From positions 62,001 through 126,000 of the forward strand of contig JAOTOM010005136.1 of NCBI GenBank assembly GCA_034440615.1: 64,000 nucleotides of DNA, written 5' to 3'. Below are positions 23,460 through 34,265 of the stretch, piece by piece. The notes under the pieces are model-generated. The model had not been told where the DNA came from and made no database searches. It was given only the letters and a program-made list of their open reading frames with translations. The translations under genes and the position numbers were made by a program. Every line of letters begins with the position of its first letter. The first letter of the stretch is position 1. Source of the stretch: Ashinkailepas kermadecensis (Eukaryota > Arthropoda > Thecostraca > Neolepadidae).

Positions 23460-23535
23460 TTGGAGAGCTTCGAACCCGCCAACTCTGGATCTCGAGTTTG
23501 AGTTCATACCTCTGCGCCACACGGCTGGGCGTGAC
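23460..23535 (-). ncRNA. tRNA-like sequence with Pol III boxes (possible SINE head)
   Basis: On the minus strand, TGGCGCAGAGG (A box) is followed 43 bp later by GGTTCGAAGC (B box), the spacing seen in tRNAs. The T stem forms four of five pairs, but the acceptor and D stems do not close, so this is not a working tRNA. A tRNA-derived SINE or a tRNA pseudogene is likelier. Confidence 0.35.
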
Positions 23536-24159
23536 TGCACCGAAGTTTGGGATGCGGGTTGGGCAGTGTGCAAGAAAAAATACTCTGACGCTATATACCG
23601 CGATAGTTTCGATTGCTAGAGCAAAAGTGTTAGATAGATTGGTGAAAGAAAGTGAAGCGATCCTTTTGCGGTGCCAGAATCATGTGAAATGGCGCAATAT
23701 AATCCGATATATGGTTTTTCGGAAATCGCAGCAGCTCCCTGTACAGCATAGGAATCGGGCTATATCGAACTGGTTACGTCACGATCAATCAGTCCGAAGC
23801 GTTCAAATCATCTAGTGACAGTATCTGATTTAAAAAAAAAAAATTATCCGAGTTCTTGTTGGGGTGGCTTTATGAACCAGGGTCCTATTTCTAAGCAGAG
23901 CTTGTTGCGTGAACTTAGGGGGGGTTGCGCTCCAGCATTTTAGTCCAATAAAAAAGGGGGACGCTTGAGCCGACCAATCAGCGTTTGACGACCTCCGTCG
24001 ATCGTGATAATGGTAAACAAACACATTTTGTCTTTAGTGCAGCGAAACCGGTGATATCCACACAAATATCAATTTTGTTTACCCTGTTAGCGGTGACATT
24101 GTGATAAAGTAGTATTTAAGATCAAGATTAAAGTAGTAAGAATGCCTTTAAGTAAGAAT

Positions 24160-24291
24160 TTCCTTTAACTTTCTTCTCAGCATAAAAATAGCATAGGCTA
24201 TCTGGAGGGGGGGAAATCAACATTGAGGGGGCCAAGATCAACATTGGTGGGGCCATGGACCCCAAAAAAGGATACAAATCGACGCCCCTGC
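24160..24291 (+). repeat. Terminal block ending CAAATCGACGCCCCTG, copy 1
   Basis: One of six similar ~110-130-bp blocks: 'tttcttctcagcataaaa', a G run, 'aaatcaacattg', 'ccaagatcaacattggtgg', then 'ggatacaaatcgacgcccctg'. The last 16 bases are the reverse complement of the left end of element X (CAGGGGTGTCGATTTT), so they look like the right inverted end of a related DNA element. Downstream, 24292-24510 is duplicated at 27297-27510. Confidence 0.7.
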
Positions 24292-24732
24292 TTTGAATAA
24301 AAATATTAGAAACAAAAATTAAGCAATATATATTCTGAAAATTTATAAATTGAACAACCGAACCCAGCCTAACCGAACCTAATGTCAGCTGCTTTTGAAG
24401 GAAAATTTCCGATTTTATTTTATTTTTTGAAAATTTTTGATATGTTTTCCAAGTTAAACAACTAAACTAGCCTAACCTAGCCAAATCGGTATTATTGTGC
24501 TTTAACCTGCTTTAACTGTCTCATGCGCAGTTAAATTGAAACACGCTTGATGCTACCAATTTCTTGAATGTAAAATAAAAAATAACTATGACGTCACGAA
24601 AGCTTGAAGGCGAACTTTGGTGTACCTTCTAAGGTGACACATTTAAATGTGGGTGTGGGAATGTGGGGCACATTAAATGTGGGTGACACATTTAATGCGG
24701 GCTGCCAGACACTGGTCTTGTATGACTATAGG

Positions 24733-25259
24733 CAGGGGTGTCGATTTTTAAAAACATTGGGGGGGGGGCCGAAGTGCCAACGCACTAGACCCCCCAAAAA
24801 AAAAAACTCGTCGGATTTAGCCCACTGTATTTTCGGATCTCAGAAATTCCGATTTTTTATTCGACGATGTGTATGTTTATGTTTATTCAGCATCCTCACC
24901 AACGGGGAAAATCGTCCAATAACTGGTGAAGTCACATAATTAAAAGAGCAGTGCTCAGTACATGTCAACATAACAACTCTGAGTAATAGCATGCGACTGC
25001 CGTGCCATATAGTGGGCTCGGATCTATCGTCACCGTCACCGTCACCGTTACCCTCCTCCTCACTCCACACACCAACAAACACACACCGGCTTAAATAAAA
25101 ATACTTCAGCGATCAGATGCAGGCTAAAACACACCGGCATTGATGGAGCATCAGAGCACAGCAGACCTGAATAGTAATGACGGTGGGTGAAAGTATTTCA
25201 TTGGTGCCTGACATTAGGGAGGGGAACTTTTCCCTTTAGTACGCCACTGCGGCTGCTCA
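24733..25259 (+). mobile_element. Non-autonomous element X, copy 2
   Basis: Nearly identical to 15180-15740 but without the interior A/T expansion. It is inserted after 'tatgactatagg', a site that exists without this element at 28680 ('tatgactctttaggg'). Ends as in copy 1: CAGGGGTGTCGATTTT and TACGCCACTG. Confidence 0.7.
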
Positions 25260-25307
25260 ACGTGTTTTTTTCCGCAGATTGCACGATCGAGAGTAGATTG
25301 CAGATTG

Positions 25308-26968
25308 CACATCAGTTCCTTACAAGTGTCAGCAATACATTTCCTTCATGTGCTTTAAACATGATTCAAGAAAGCACTGTCATCGATTTTAAACTTGCAA
25401 AAAGAGTGGGCCGCCTGGTGTTTTGAGTGCTATTTGAGTGAATTTGCTGTCTTGTTAGTGAACTGACCATTTATTGAGATATAAGTACTTTAACTTTGCC
25501 TGCTTCTATCATGAAACATTTGTCATGTTCCAATACATCAGAAATCATCAGAATAACTTCTTGTCCACAAACCGGTGTATGCATTTCTATGAATTTTCAT
25601 ATTTATTAACACTAATGATGTAGATCTGATTTGCAAATTTATTACAGAAAATATCATCAGCACAGGATTCCATTCCTGAAAATATAGTACTTTCAACATG
25701 TTATTGTTCTTTTACATTTCAACATGTTAAGTTGGGTTACATTTTTATTGTAAAAAAATACATTGCTTGAAATTTTTACAACTTGATGTTTTGGTTTTGT
25801 TTTTCTCCAAAGGGAGGGTAGGCTAGGTTAGGTTAGGTTAGGTTATGTTGCATTTCTTTTTATTTAAAAAGAATAGCTTATCCTATGACACCTAATTCAA
25901 AGCCTTTTTTGGTGTTATTTTGCTCACAACCTGAAATGTAGGCATTTGTATAGAAAATGAGTGGTCCCATCATTTGGGTCACATTCATAAACATTGCATT
26001 GAAATGATACATTCCACGAATTCATAAAACACCTTAAAACACAACTTTACCAAAATGAGCAGTAACATCATGTTCATCACATTCTTAAACATTGCATTAA
26101 ACAAATCAAGAAATCAGAAATTGCCTTAAGCTGTAAATTTACCAAAAGGTGTGCCAACCCCTGGACGGAAATGCAACACTAGGTGCCCCAATCCAGGACA
26201 GAAAAAGCACCAGGTGCAGTGGAGTGAAAATATTAATAAAAGTAAACTAAAAACAGCCCTTCTTGAAGACATACGTGATAGTTATGTGATATTAAAATGG
26301 AAACCCTGAGCACAAATCAGAAAAAGGCATGGACTGGACTTTAGGCGCTGGAATTTTTGTAACTGGAATTTTTTATTTGGATGTTCTTGTTCAAGCTTAC
26401 CTGCCTACTTCTTCAACTACTGTTCCTTTGGGAATTAAATAGCAGCAGGCTATTTATTCACTATTTAAAATCACACCAATATGCAGATACATCAGAAAGT
26501 GCGAAGTACAAAAAACGAATCAGTACGTCACATGAGATTGGGCTACGGATTAAACACTGCGCGCAATTGCATCAAGAATGTCTCACCTCCGTCACATTTG
26601 TCGACTGCAACCTCAAATTTAGACTTTAGGCGCTGGAATTTTTGTAACTGGAATTTTTTATTTGGATGTTCTGAGAAACGCCCACCACGATTTGTGGCAT
26701 TTATTGCGCGCAAGTGTCTATCAAGTCTCTCCAGACACATTTGGTGATGGGCTTTGACCTTATATAACTTACAAGCAGGTGTTTGTCACTTCTGCAGCCG
26801 CCACAGGCCCATATTTCTGAGCTGTGACGTCACGAGTGCGATTGCCAGGCTGCGCCGAATTTCTCCACCGAATTTGGAATATGCCCGATTTCTGCTCGGG
26901 TGCGTCAGTAAATAAGCCTCGGTAAAGCGACGATAAACTATGTACCGCGTTGCCAAGGATTAAGGTTG
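25308..26968. repeat. Direct duplication of ~1.65 kb, copy 2
   Basis: Second copy of 21739-23375. Compared with copy 1 it has an extra 55-bp stretch before 26390 ('ttaggcgctggaattttt..') that duplicates sequence occurring again at 26625, and short deletions near 26520. It also carries TTAGG words (25825-25848) and TGACGTCA (26825). Confidence 0.85.
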
Positions 26969-27159
26969 CTTTTATGATGTAAGTCGTGCTTGCAAATTGG
27001 AAGGAAATCCAACTCCTTTGTTTTTTTCCACAAAGTTGTCAATTTTACAGCAAAGGGTGGAGAGTCAATCCACTATCCAATTCAAATCTGTTTCATTTCA
27101 GTACAAAATGTGCTGGTTGGCATCAACTAAGCTACGTAAGTCGCATGGTGTTTTTTTCT

Positions 27160-27510
27160 TCTTTTTTTCTTTAACTTTCTTCTCAGCATAAAAATAGCAT
27201 ATGTTATTGGGGGGGGGGCAAATCAACATTGAGGGGGCCAAGATCAAAATTGGTGGAGCAATGGCCCCCACAAAAGGATACAAATCGACGCCCCTGCTTT
27301 GGAGAAAAAAAATAGAAACAAAAATTAAGCGAGGTACATTTTGAAAATTTTATAAATTGAACAACCGAACCCAACCTAACCGAACCTAACGTCAGCTCCT
27401 TTTGAAGGAAAATTTCCGATTTTATTTTATGTTTGAAATTTTCTCGAAAAAATTTCGAAGTTCAGCAACTAAACTAGCCTAACCTAGCTAAACCGGTATT
27501 ATTGTGCTTT
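27160..27510 (+). repeat. Terminal block copy 2 and duplicated downstream flank
   Basis: The block ends CGACGCCCCTG at 27296. The sequence after it (to 27510, including 'aattgaacaaccgaaccca.cctaacc' and 'aaactagcctaacctagc') repeats 24292-24510, so the unit is longer than the block itself. Confidence 0.75.
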
Positions 27511-28675
27511 AAGGTGGTAACAAGACAAGTTTTTACACACATTTAATTCCATATAGCAAACAAATGGGTTAGATTTGGCTAAGTTGGGTTAGTTTAGGCT
27601 TTCCAAGTGGGAAAACTTTTCAAAAAATTTCCAAAAAAGTTTCCCCCAAAATTTCGAATTAATTGGTAACTTTGCAGTTTAAGGTGTTCCTTTTTTTTTT
27701 TTTTAAATTTTTTTCTGCAGAATACCATGTTTATGAAGGTGACTAAGATGATTGGATCCACTTATTTTCTTTGTGAATGCTTACTTTTCAGGTTGTGAGC
27801 AAAATATTACCAAAAAGGGCTTTGAGTTCGGTAACATAACATAAACATAAATGTTTTTTTCTTTAATGCAACAAAACCTAACCTAACCTAGCCTAACCTA
27901 TCGTTTGAGAACAAAAAAATAAACAAAATAAAAATGTCAATTAATTTATTTTCTGAAAATTCTCAACCTTAAAAAAGAAACCTAACCCAACCTAACCTAA
28001 CCTAAGCTGCTTTTGAAGAAAACAAAAGTCTGAACATGTTTGTTTTTTTTTTTTTTTTTTAAACTTTTTGGTATTATTGTGCTTTAAGGAACAAGGAAAG
28101 TGTTGTGGGCGCTGTATGACCAACGCAGTCAATGCGGCCGTAAGCCCAAATAACTAACCAACCAACCAAGAAAAGTGTTTACACACATTTGTCACCATAA
28201 AGCAAACAAATGGGTTAGGATTGGTTAGGGTAGGTTGGTTTAAGTTTTTCAGTTGGACAATTTGTCATTTTTTTCAAATTAAAATTAAATATATTTGCAC
28301 CGAAAATAAGTGGTCCCATCGTCTTAGTCACCGTCATGAACATGGTATTCTGAAGAAAAATTAGAGCAAACAAAAAACCACCTTAAACTGCAAGTTTACC
28401 AATCATTTTTATTCAACAGCAACATAAAATAGGTTAGGTTCGGCTTGGTTAAGTTCTTTAAACTTTGAAAATTGAAAATTGAAAAATGCTCTAACTCTCT
28501 CATGCGCAGTGAAATTGAAACACGCCTGATGCTACCAATATCTGCAATATAAGAGAAAAAAGCTATGACGTCACCAAATCTTGAAGGCGAATTTTGGTGT
28601 ACCTTCTAAGGTAATAGTATCGTGGGGGGGGGCATTTAATGCCGCTACAGGCCTTGGCCGCTACCAGACACTGGT
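27511..28675. repeat. AT-rich duplicated DNA with TTAGG/CCTAA blocks
   Basis: Short arrays of CCTAA occur at 27880-27902 and 27980-28010, with TTAGG words at 28205-28232. The segment 28490-28620 ('ctctcatgcgcag.gaaattgaaacacgc.tgatgctacca' to 'ggtgtaccttctaagg') recurs at 24515-24640 and 29880-29990. TGACGTCA lies in each copy. No gene. Confidence 0.65.
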
Positions 28676-29524
28676 CTTGTATGACTCTTTAGGGTTTGTT
28701 TAGGAAGTCATGTGTGGCAATAGCTTACTAACCATTGTTTTCTTCAGGAATATCAATTATAATGAGGTGTCTATACGGCTTCTTGCTGACTTTGCTCTCG
28801 TGTTTTCATAGGCTGGCAGATTGGCTCAAACGTGGCTTTTGTTGGTTCAGTTTGAGATTGGGTAGCCCCATATCAATATCAATGCACATTGTCATTGGGT
28901 ATGTAGGTAGGTAGGTACCTTGGTAAATATCAAGCTGATGGTGTGATGGGTAGGTTGCTGAATATAATTATAGTTTGTATATCCACAATATCAATGATAA
29001 CCATGATTTGCATGCAAGTTTGACAATGACTGGAAATTGAGAATGGAATTAATCATGTTCAAGCTCCATATGCATGTGGTTTTGCCATTGGTGGTGTGTA
29101 CCAACATCAGTATGACCATGCAATTGTTGTTTAGTTGCTTAGCGGATTTTTTTCTTCAGACAATCTGGTTTAAAATGCATCAGCATTGCTTATTTCAACA
29201 TTTTATGATGTAAGCTGTACTTCCACAGTGGAGGGAAATACAGCTATTTTGTTTGTTTTTTTTGCACAAAATTTTACATTTTTCAGCAAAAGGTGGAGAG
29301 TCAGTCCACTATCTAATCCAAATCTGTTTCTATTCAGTACAAAATGTGCTGGTTAACATCAATCTTTCTAGTTAGCATGATATTTTTTTCATTTTTTCCC
29401 TTTAGCTTTCTTATCAGCATAAAATAGCATAGGTTATTGGGGGGCCCAAATCAACATTGCGGGGGCCAAGATCAACATTGGTGGGGCCATGATCCCCACA
29501 AAAGGATACAAATCGACCCCCCTG
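28676..29524 (+). repeat. Serial repeat, unit 1
   Basis: Begins 'tagggtttgtttaggaagtcatgtg' and ends with a CAAATCGAC-C-CCCCTG block. It contains 'tgccattggtggtgtgta' and 'ggtggagagtcagtccactatctaa', both found in units 2 and 3. There is no conserved reading frame. Confidence 0.8.
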
Positions 29525-29993
29525 GTAGTCCTCCATTTTGTCGAGAAAAAATCATGTAACGTGCAAAACTATATGGGCAATGCATAAACTTCGCACGTCG
29601 CATGCGCAGCCCCACCCCCACCAAAACTACAAATTATTTTGTGGAGGAGCAAAGTAAAATTAAAACCATTTAGACATGTCCCCATATCAGCCCCCGCCTT
29701 CAGCACCTAAAATATCACACAAACTATAACGTAAAATTCCCTTAACGTAAATGTTCACCTGCCTGCACCTTGATCGCAAACACTCGCTATTATAGACAGG
29801 CATGTAACGTACTCGCTTTAGAGGCGGCGCAAATGACCTTTATGGTCCGGCACGCCTAAAAATCACTCTCCCCCCCCCCCATGCGCAGCGAAATTGAAAC
29901 ATGCCTGATGCTACCAATTTCTGCAATATATGAGGAAAAAGCTGTGACGTCACCAAGGCTTGAAGGCTAACTTTGGTGTACCTTTTAAGGTTT
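29525..29993. other. Spacer between serial repeat units
   Basis: Unique-looking DNA plus a copy of the 'catgcgcagcgaaattgaaac' segment with TGACGTCA (29945). A C run lies at 29868-29880. No gene. Confidence 0.5.
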
Positions 29994-31560
29994 GCTTTGG
30001 AAGTCATGTGCGCCATAACTTAGTACATATTGCTCAGGAATATCAATTATAATGCAGTGTCCATGCAGCTTATTGCTGAGTTTTGTCTTTCATGGTGTCA
30101 TAAGCTGGCAGATTGGCTCACACATGGCTCTCGTTGGTTCAGTTTGAGACTTGGATTCCCCATATCAAAATTGAATGCATGCATATGGATCTATTTGAAG
30201 AGGTACTGATGATCTGAAGCCACTGCGATGGTCTCATGGCAGTTTCACGCTGCACTGAGTCATATGTAATGTTGCAACACCGTCCAGTTTCCCGATGGGC
30301 GAATAAGTCGTATCACTGTGACTGTTTGTGACGTCATCAAAACGTTGCATCCATATTCAGTGGTATATTTGAACAGTGCGACATTTCCTGCCGATATGCG
30401 GCACATTCGGTTACATATCTAGTGTAAACAACGCTATGGCAGAAAGTAAAAGAATATCCACATTGTCACTGGGCATGTAGGTACCTAGGTAGGCACCAGG
30501 TAAATATCAAGCTGATGGTGTGATGGGTGGGCTGTTGAAGATAATTCTAGTTTGTATATCCACAATCTCAATGATAACTGTGATTGTTGTTCACTGGTTC
30601 ACTCACTGGTATGCAAGTTTGACAATGACTGGAAAGTGAGAATGGAATGAACCTTATTCAAGCTCCATATGCATGTGGTTTTGCCATTGGTGGTGTATAC
30701 AAACATCAGTATGACAATGCAATTGTTGTTTTGTGGCTGAACATTTTTTGTTTGTTGAACAATCTGGTTTAAAATGCATTAGCATCAGCTATTCTTAACA
30801 TTTTATGATGTAAGTTGTCCTTCCACAGGGGAGGGAAATCCAGCTATTTTTTTTGCACTCAATTTTGAATTTCATAGCAAAAGATGGAGAGTCAGCCCAC
30901 TATCTAATCCAAATCTGTTTCCTTTCAGTACAAAATGTGCTGGTTAACATCAACTACATTTTCTATGCTACCTAGCAGTGTTTTTTTTCTTCTTTTTTTT
31001 TCCTTTCACTTTTTATCAGCATAAAAATAGCATAGGTTATTGAGGGCAGGGCCCAAATCAACATGGGGGGGCCAAGATCAACATTGGTGGGGCCATGGCC
31101 CCCACAAAAGGATACAAATCGACACCCCTGCTGGTGTGTACAAACATCAGTATGACCATGCAATTGGTGTTTAGTTGCTTAGCAAATTTTCTTTCAGAAA
31201 ATCTGGTTTAAAATGCATCAGCATCGCTAATCTCGACATTTTATGATGTAAGCGGTACTTCCACAGTGGAGGGAATTTCAGCTATTTTGTTTGTTTTTGC
31301 ACACAATTTTACATTTTTCAGCAAAAGGTGGAGGGTCAGTCCACTATCTAATCCAAATATGTTTCTTTTCAGTACAAAATGTGCTGGTTGACATCAATGT
31401 TTCTACTTACCTAGCATGGTGTTTTCATTTTTCCCTTTAGCTTTCTTATCAGCATAAAATAGCATAGGTTATTGGGGGGGGCCCAAATCAACATTGGGGG
31501 GCCAAGATCAACATTGGTGGGGCCATGGCCCCCACAAAAGGATACAAATCGACGCCCCTG
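29994..31560 (+). repeat. Serial repeat, unit 2 with an extra partial unit
   Basis: Unit 2 runs from 'aggtttgctttggaagtcatgtg' to the terminal block ending 31130. A partial unit (31131-31560) then restarts at 'ctggtgtgtacaaacatcagtatgacc' and ends in another terminal block at 31560. A unit-2-specific insertion occupies about 30180-30470. Confidence 0.75.
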
Positions 31561-32394
31561 ACTATAGGGTTTGTTTAGGAAGTCATGTGTGGCCATAGCT
31601 TAATACCTATTGTTTTTCAGGAATATCAATTATAATGAGGTGTCTATATGGCTTCTTGCTGACTTTTCTCTCATGTTTTCATAGGCTGGCAGATTGGCTC
31701 ACACTTTGATTTTGTTGGTTCAGTTTGAGATTGGGTTTCCCCATAATTGGGCATGTAGGTAGGTACCTACCTAGGTACCTACCTAGGTAGGTACCATGGT
31801 AAATATCAAGCTGATGGTGTGATGGGTAGGTTGCTAAATATAATTATAGTTTGTATATCCACAATCTCAATGATAACCATGATTTGCATGCAAGTTTGAC
31901 AATGACTGGAAATTGATAATGGAATTTTAATCATGTTCAAGCTCCATATGCATGTGGTTTTGCCATTGGTGGTGTGTACAAACATCAGTATGACCATGCA
32001 ATTGTTGTTTAGTTGCTTAGCAGATTTTCTTTCAGACAATCTGGTTTAAAATGCGTCAGCATCGCTAATCTCAACATTTTGTGATGTAAGCTGTACTTCC
32101 ACAGTGGAGGGAATTCCAGCTATTTTGTTTGTTTTTGCACACAATTTTACATTTTTCAGCAAAAGGTGGAGGGTCAGTCCACTATCTAATCCAAATCTGT
32201 TTCTTTTCAGTACAAAATGTGCTGGTTAACATCAATGTTTCTACTTAGCATGGTGTTTTTCATTTTTTCCCTTTAGCTTTCTTATCAGCATAAAATAGCA
32301 TAGGTTATTGGGGGGTCAAATCAACATTGGGGGGGGCAAGATCAACATTGGTGGGGCCATGGCCCCCACAAAAGGATACAAATCGACGCCCCTG
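31561..32394 (+). repeat. Serial repeat, unit 3
   Basis: Directly follows the terminal block at 31560 with 'actatagggtttgtttaggaag' and ends in another block at 32394. It is very close to unit 1. Confidence 0.8.
31756..31795. repeat. Palindromic GTAGGTACC microsatellite
   Basis: A 40-bp run built only of GTAG, GTAC and CTAC words with several internal palindromes. Units 1 and 2 carry shorter versions at the same place (28902-28922, 30476-30505), so it expands and contracts. Confidence 0.8.
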
Positions 32395-33632
32395 GGTAAT
32401 GGTCATTCCAAGTGGTTGTATCCTCTTTTACAAACCAGACCCTCTGGCACAGTTGTAGACGTTTCAGGCCCTGCCAAATCGGAGACCCTGTATAATGCAG
32501 TGAAACAGGATTAAAACCATGGTTCACTGGAACATACGAACTGGGAGACGAATAGGCACTGAATTTCGAACTTACTCACCAGATTCGCTCAGGCGTCTGC
32601 ATGAAACAAAACATGCCGCCTTTCCCTTCACTCACCGTCTTCCCAGTCCTCCAATCCGTTTTCATCCTATCCTGACCTCCCATAAAAAATAGCACATGAC
32701 TTCCACGGTGATTTCGTCTTAAAATAGACCTCTATGTGGTCAAAAGAGTATTTGGAGAAAAATCGTCATCATTTCATCAATATGCCAGCCTGTCGCTCGC
32801 ACCAGTGAACACCATGCCGGTCTGTTGCACACAGTGACAGCCGGCGTACAACTTCCCCTCTTCTCAGCACTGGGCGCACCTGGTATTGGCCCGACTCGGG
32901 CTTGGCCGCATGCTAACAGCCATAACGACACTGATTGAATTACAACGCCAACGTCTCTCTCCCACGCCGGACCTTGAAGAACTGGCAGTGAATTAGTAAC
33001 TGCCTCACTGACACATTTCCGTTGGCGGCCGCCGTCCGCACGCCGCGGTCGACAGTGCCCCGGGGCACGAGAGAATCAGTCCCCACGGCTCACCTTTGAC
33101 CCCGGCGAATGCTGTCATTTTTGCCGCCTGGACATCGCCGCCAGCCCGGCCGCAATGTTACTAATCTTGCGCCATACACGATAGGTGCATAGCAATGCAA
33201 AACGTTTGCATTGACGCCCATTTGTGTCGATCGGCAATACATATTTCTTCGCAATATCTTGGGCAGAAATATTTCAATATCACTATCTAAACCAATTGGT
33301 GTATGTATTAACGTCCAAATACACACGCAGAGTCAATACACAGACCAGGTGGGATATGCACAACACAAATAAATATGTCTGATGCTCCAAGACAAAACTT
33401 ATTGGTGCGTATTGTTTCGAGGAGGCCAATGCGACCGCAACGCCTCTGGCGGCCTGCCGCCGCGCATGCTTTGCCATTGGGAATCACGGGTGCAATTGCG
33501 TAGAAAAAGGTACATTTTAACACCTGCAAGTGCTTGTAAAGATAATATATGGATATGCGAAGCAACAATTACGTACTTGAGGTATTAACCTATCTCATGA
33601 GCATTGCTATTTTATAATGCCATGAATACTCG
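32395..33632. other. No gene recognised
   Basis: Contains a GC-rich patch (33010-33150, 'ggcggccgccgtccg') that could be a CpG-rich promoter or exon edge, but no motif, splice pattern or long frame supports a gene. Confidence 0.35.
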
Positions 33633-34265
33633 GGCGGCCACATGGCCTGAAACAGAAAGATATTAGTTCTTATACGGTCTTAATAAGTAGCGGGCGGTCG
33701 GGGCCGATCTCGCAAAGCCTTCTAAAAGCCATAGTTAGAGGTAATCGATATTTGCGCAGCAATATTCTTGCTATTCGTGTATTTCTCTATTCGTTGCATT
33801 TAGGTATTCGTTTGTATTGTTTATAGTGTGGCGGCCACATGACCTGAAACATAAAGATATTAGTTATTATATGGCCTTAATGGGACACGGGCGGGTAGGC
33901 GGTCGTCGCAGCCTTCTGAAATCCAAGGTATGATGTGGTGGTTAAATTTTTTACCGAAAGCATTCTCGCTATTTTCTCATTTTTTTTTGAGTTTTTTTTT
34001 GTTTGGCGGCCACACAGCCTGAAACACAAATAATCGTTCACATGTGGCAATAGCGGGCAGGCTCAGCCGACCTCGCAGACACCAGAAAGTTATTGGAAGA
34101 GGTAATCGATCTTTCCCCCGACTCCTTCTTGAAGAGTCAGAAGTCCTCTCAGTCAGGAGTCCTCTCCTCCTCTTTGCTATTTGTGGATTTGCTTTTTCGC
34201 CGCATATATTTTGTTGTTTGTATCGTCCAGTCTGGTGACCACGTGACCATAAACATAAACATATG
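33633..34265 (+). repeat. Diverged tandem repeat, ~175-230-bp units
   Basis: The anchor GGCGGCCACATGGCCTGAAAC occurs in diverged form at 33633, 33830, 34005 and 34234. Each is followed by 'cataaa/cagaaa', 'gcgggc(g/a)g', 'ctcgca', 'cttct.aaa' and a T-rich segment. Three full units and a partial one are present, well diverged, so the array is old. Confidence 0.65.

Noticed and set aside
23460..23535. Functional tRNA gene
   Set aside because: A and B boxes are well spaced, but acceptor and D stems do not pair; called tRNA-like only.
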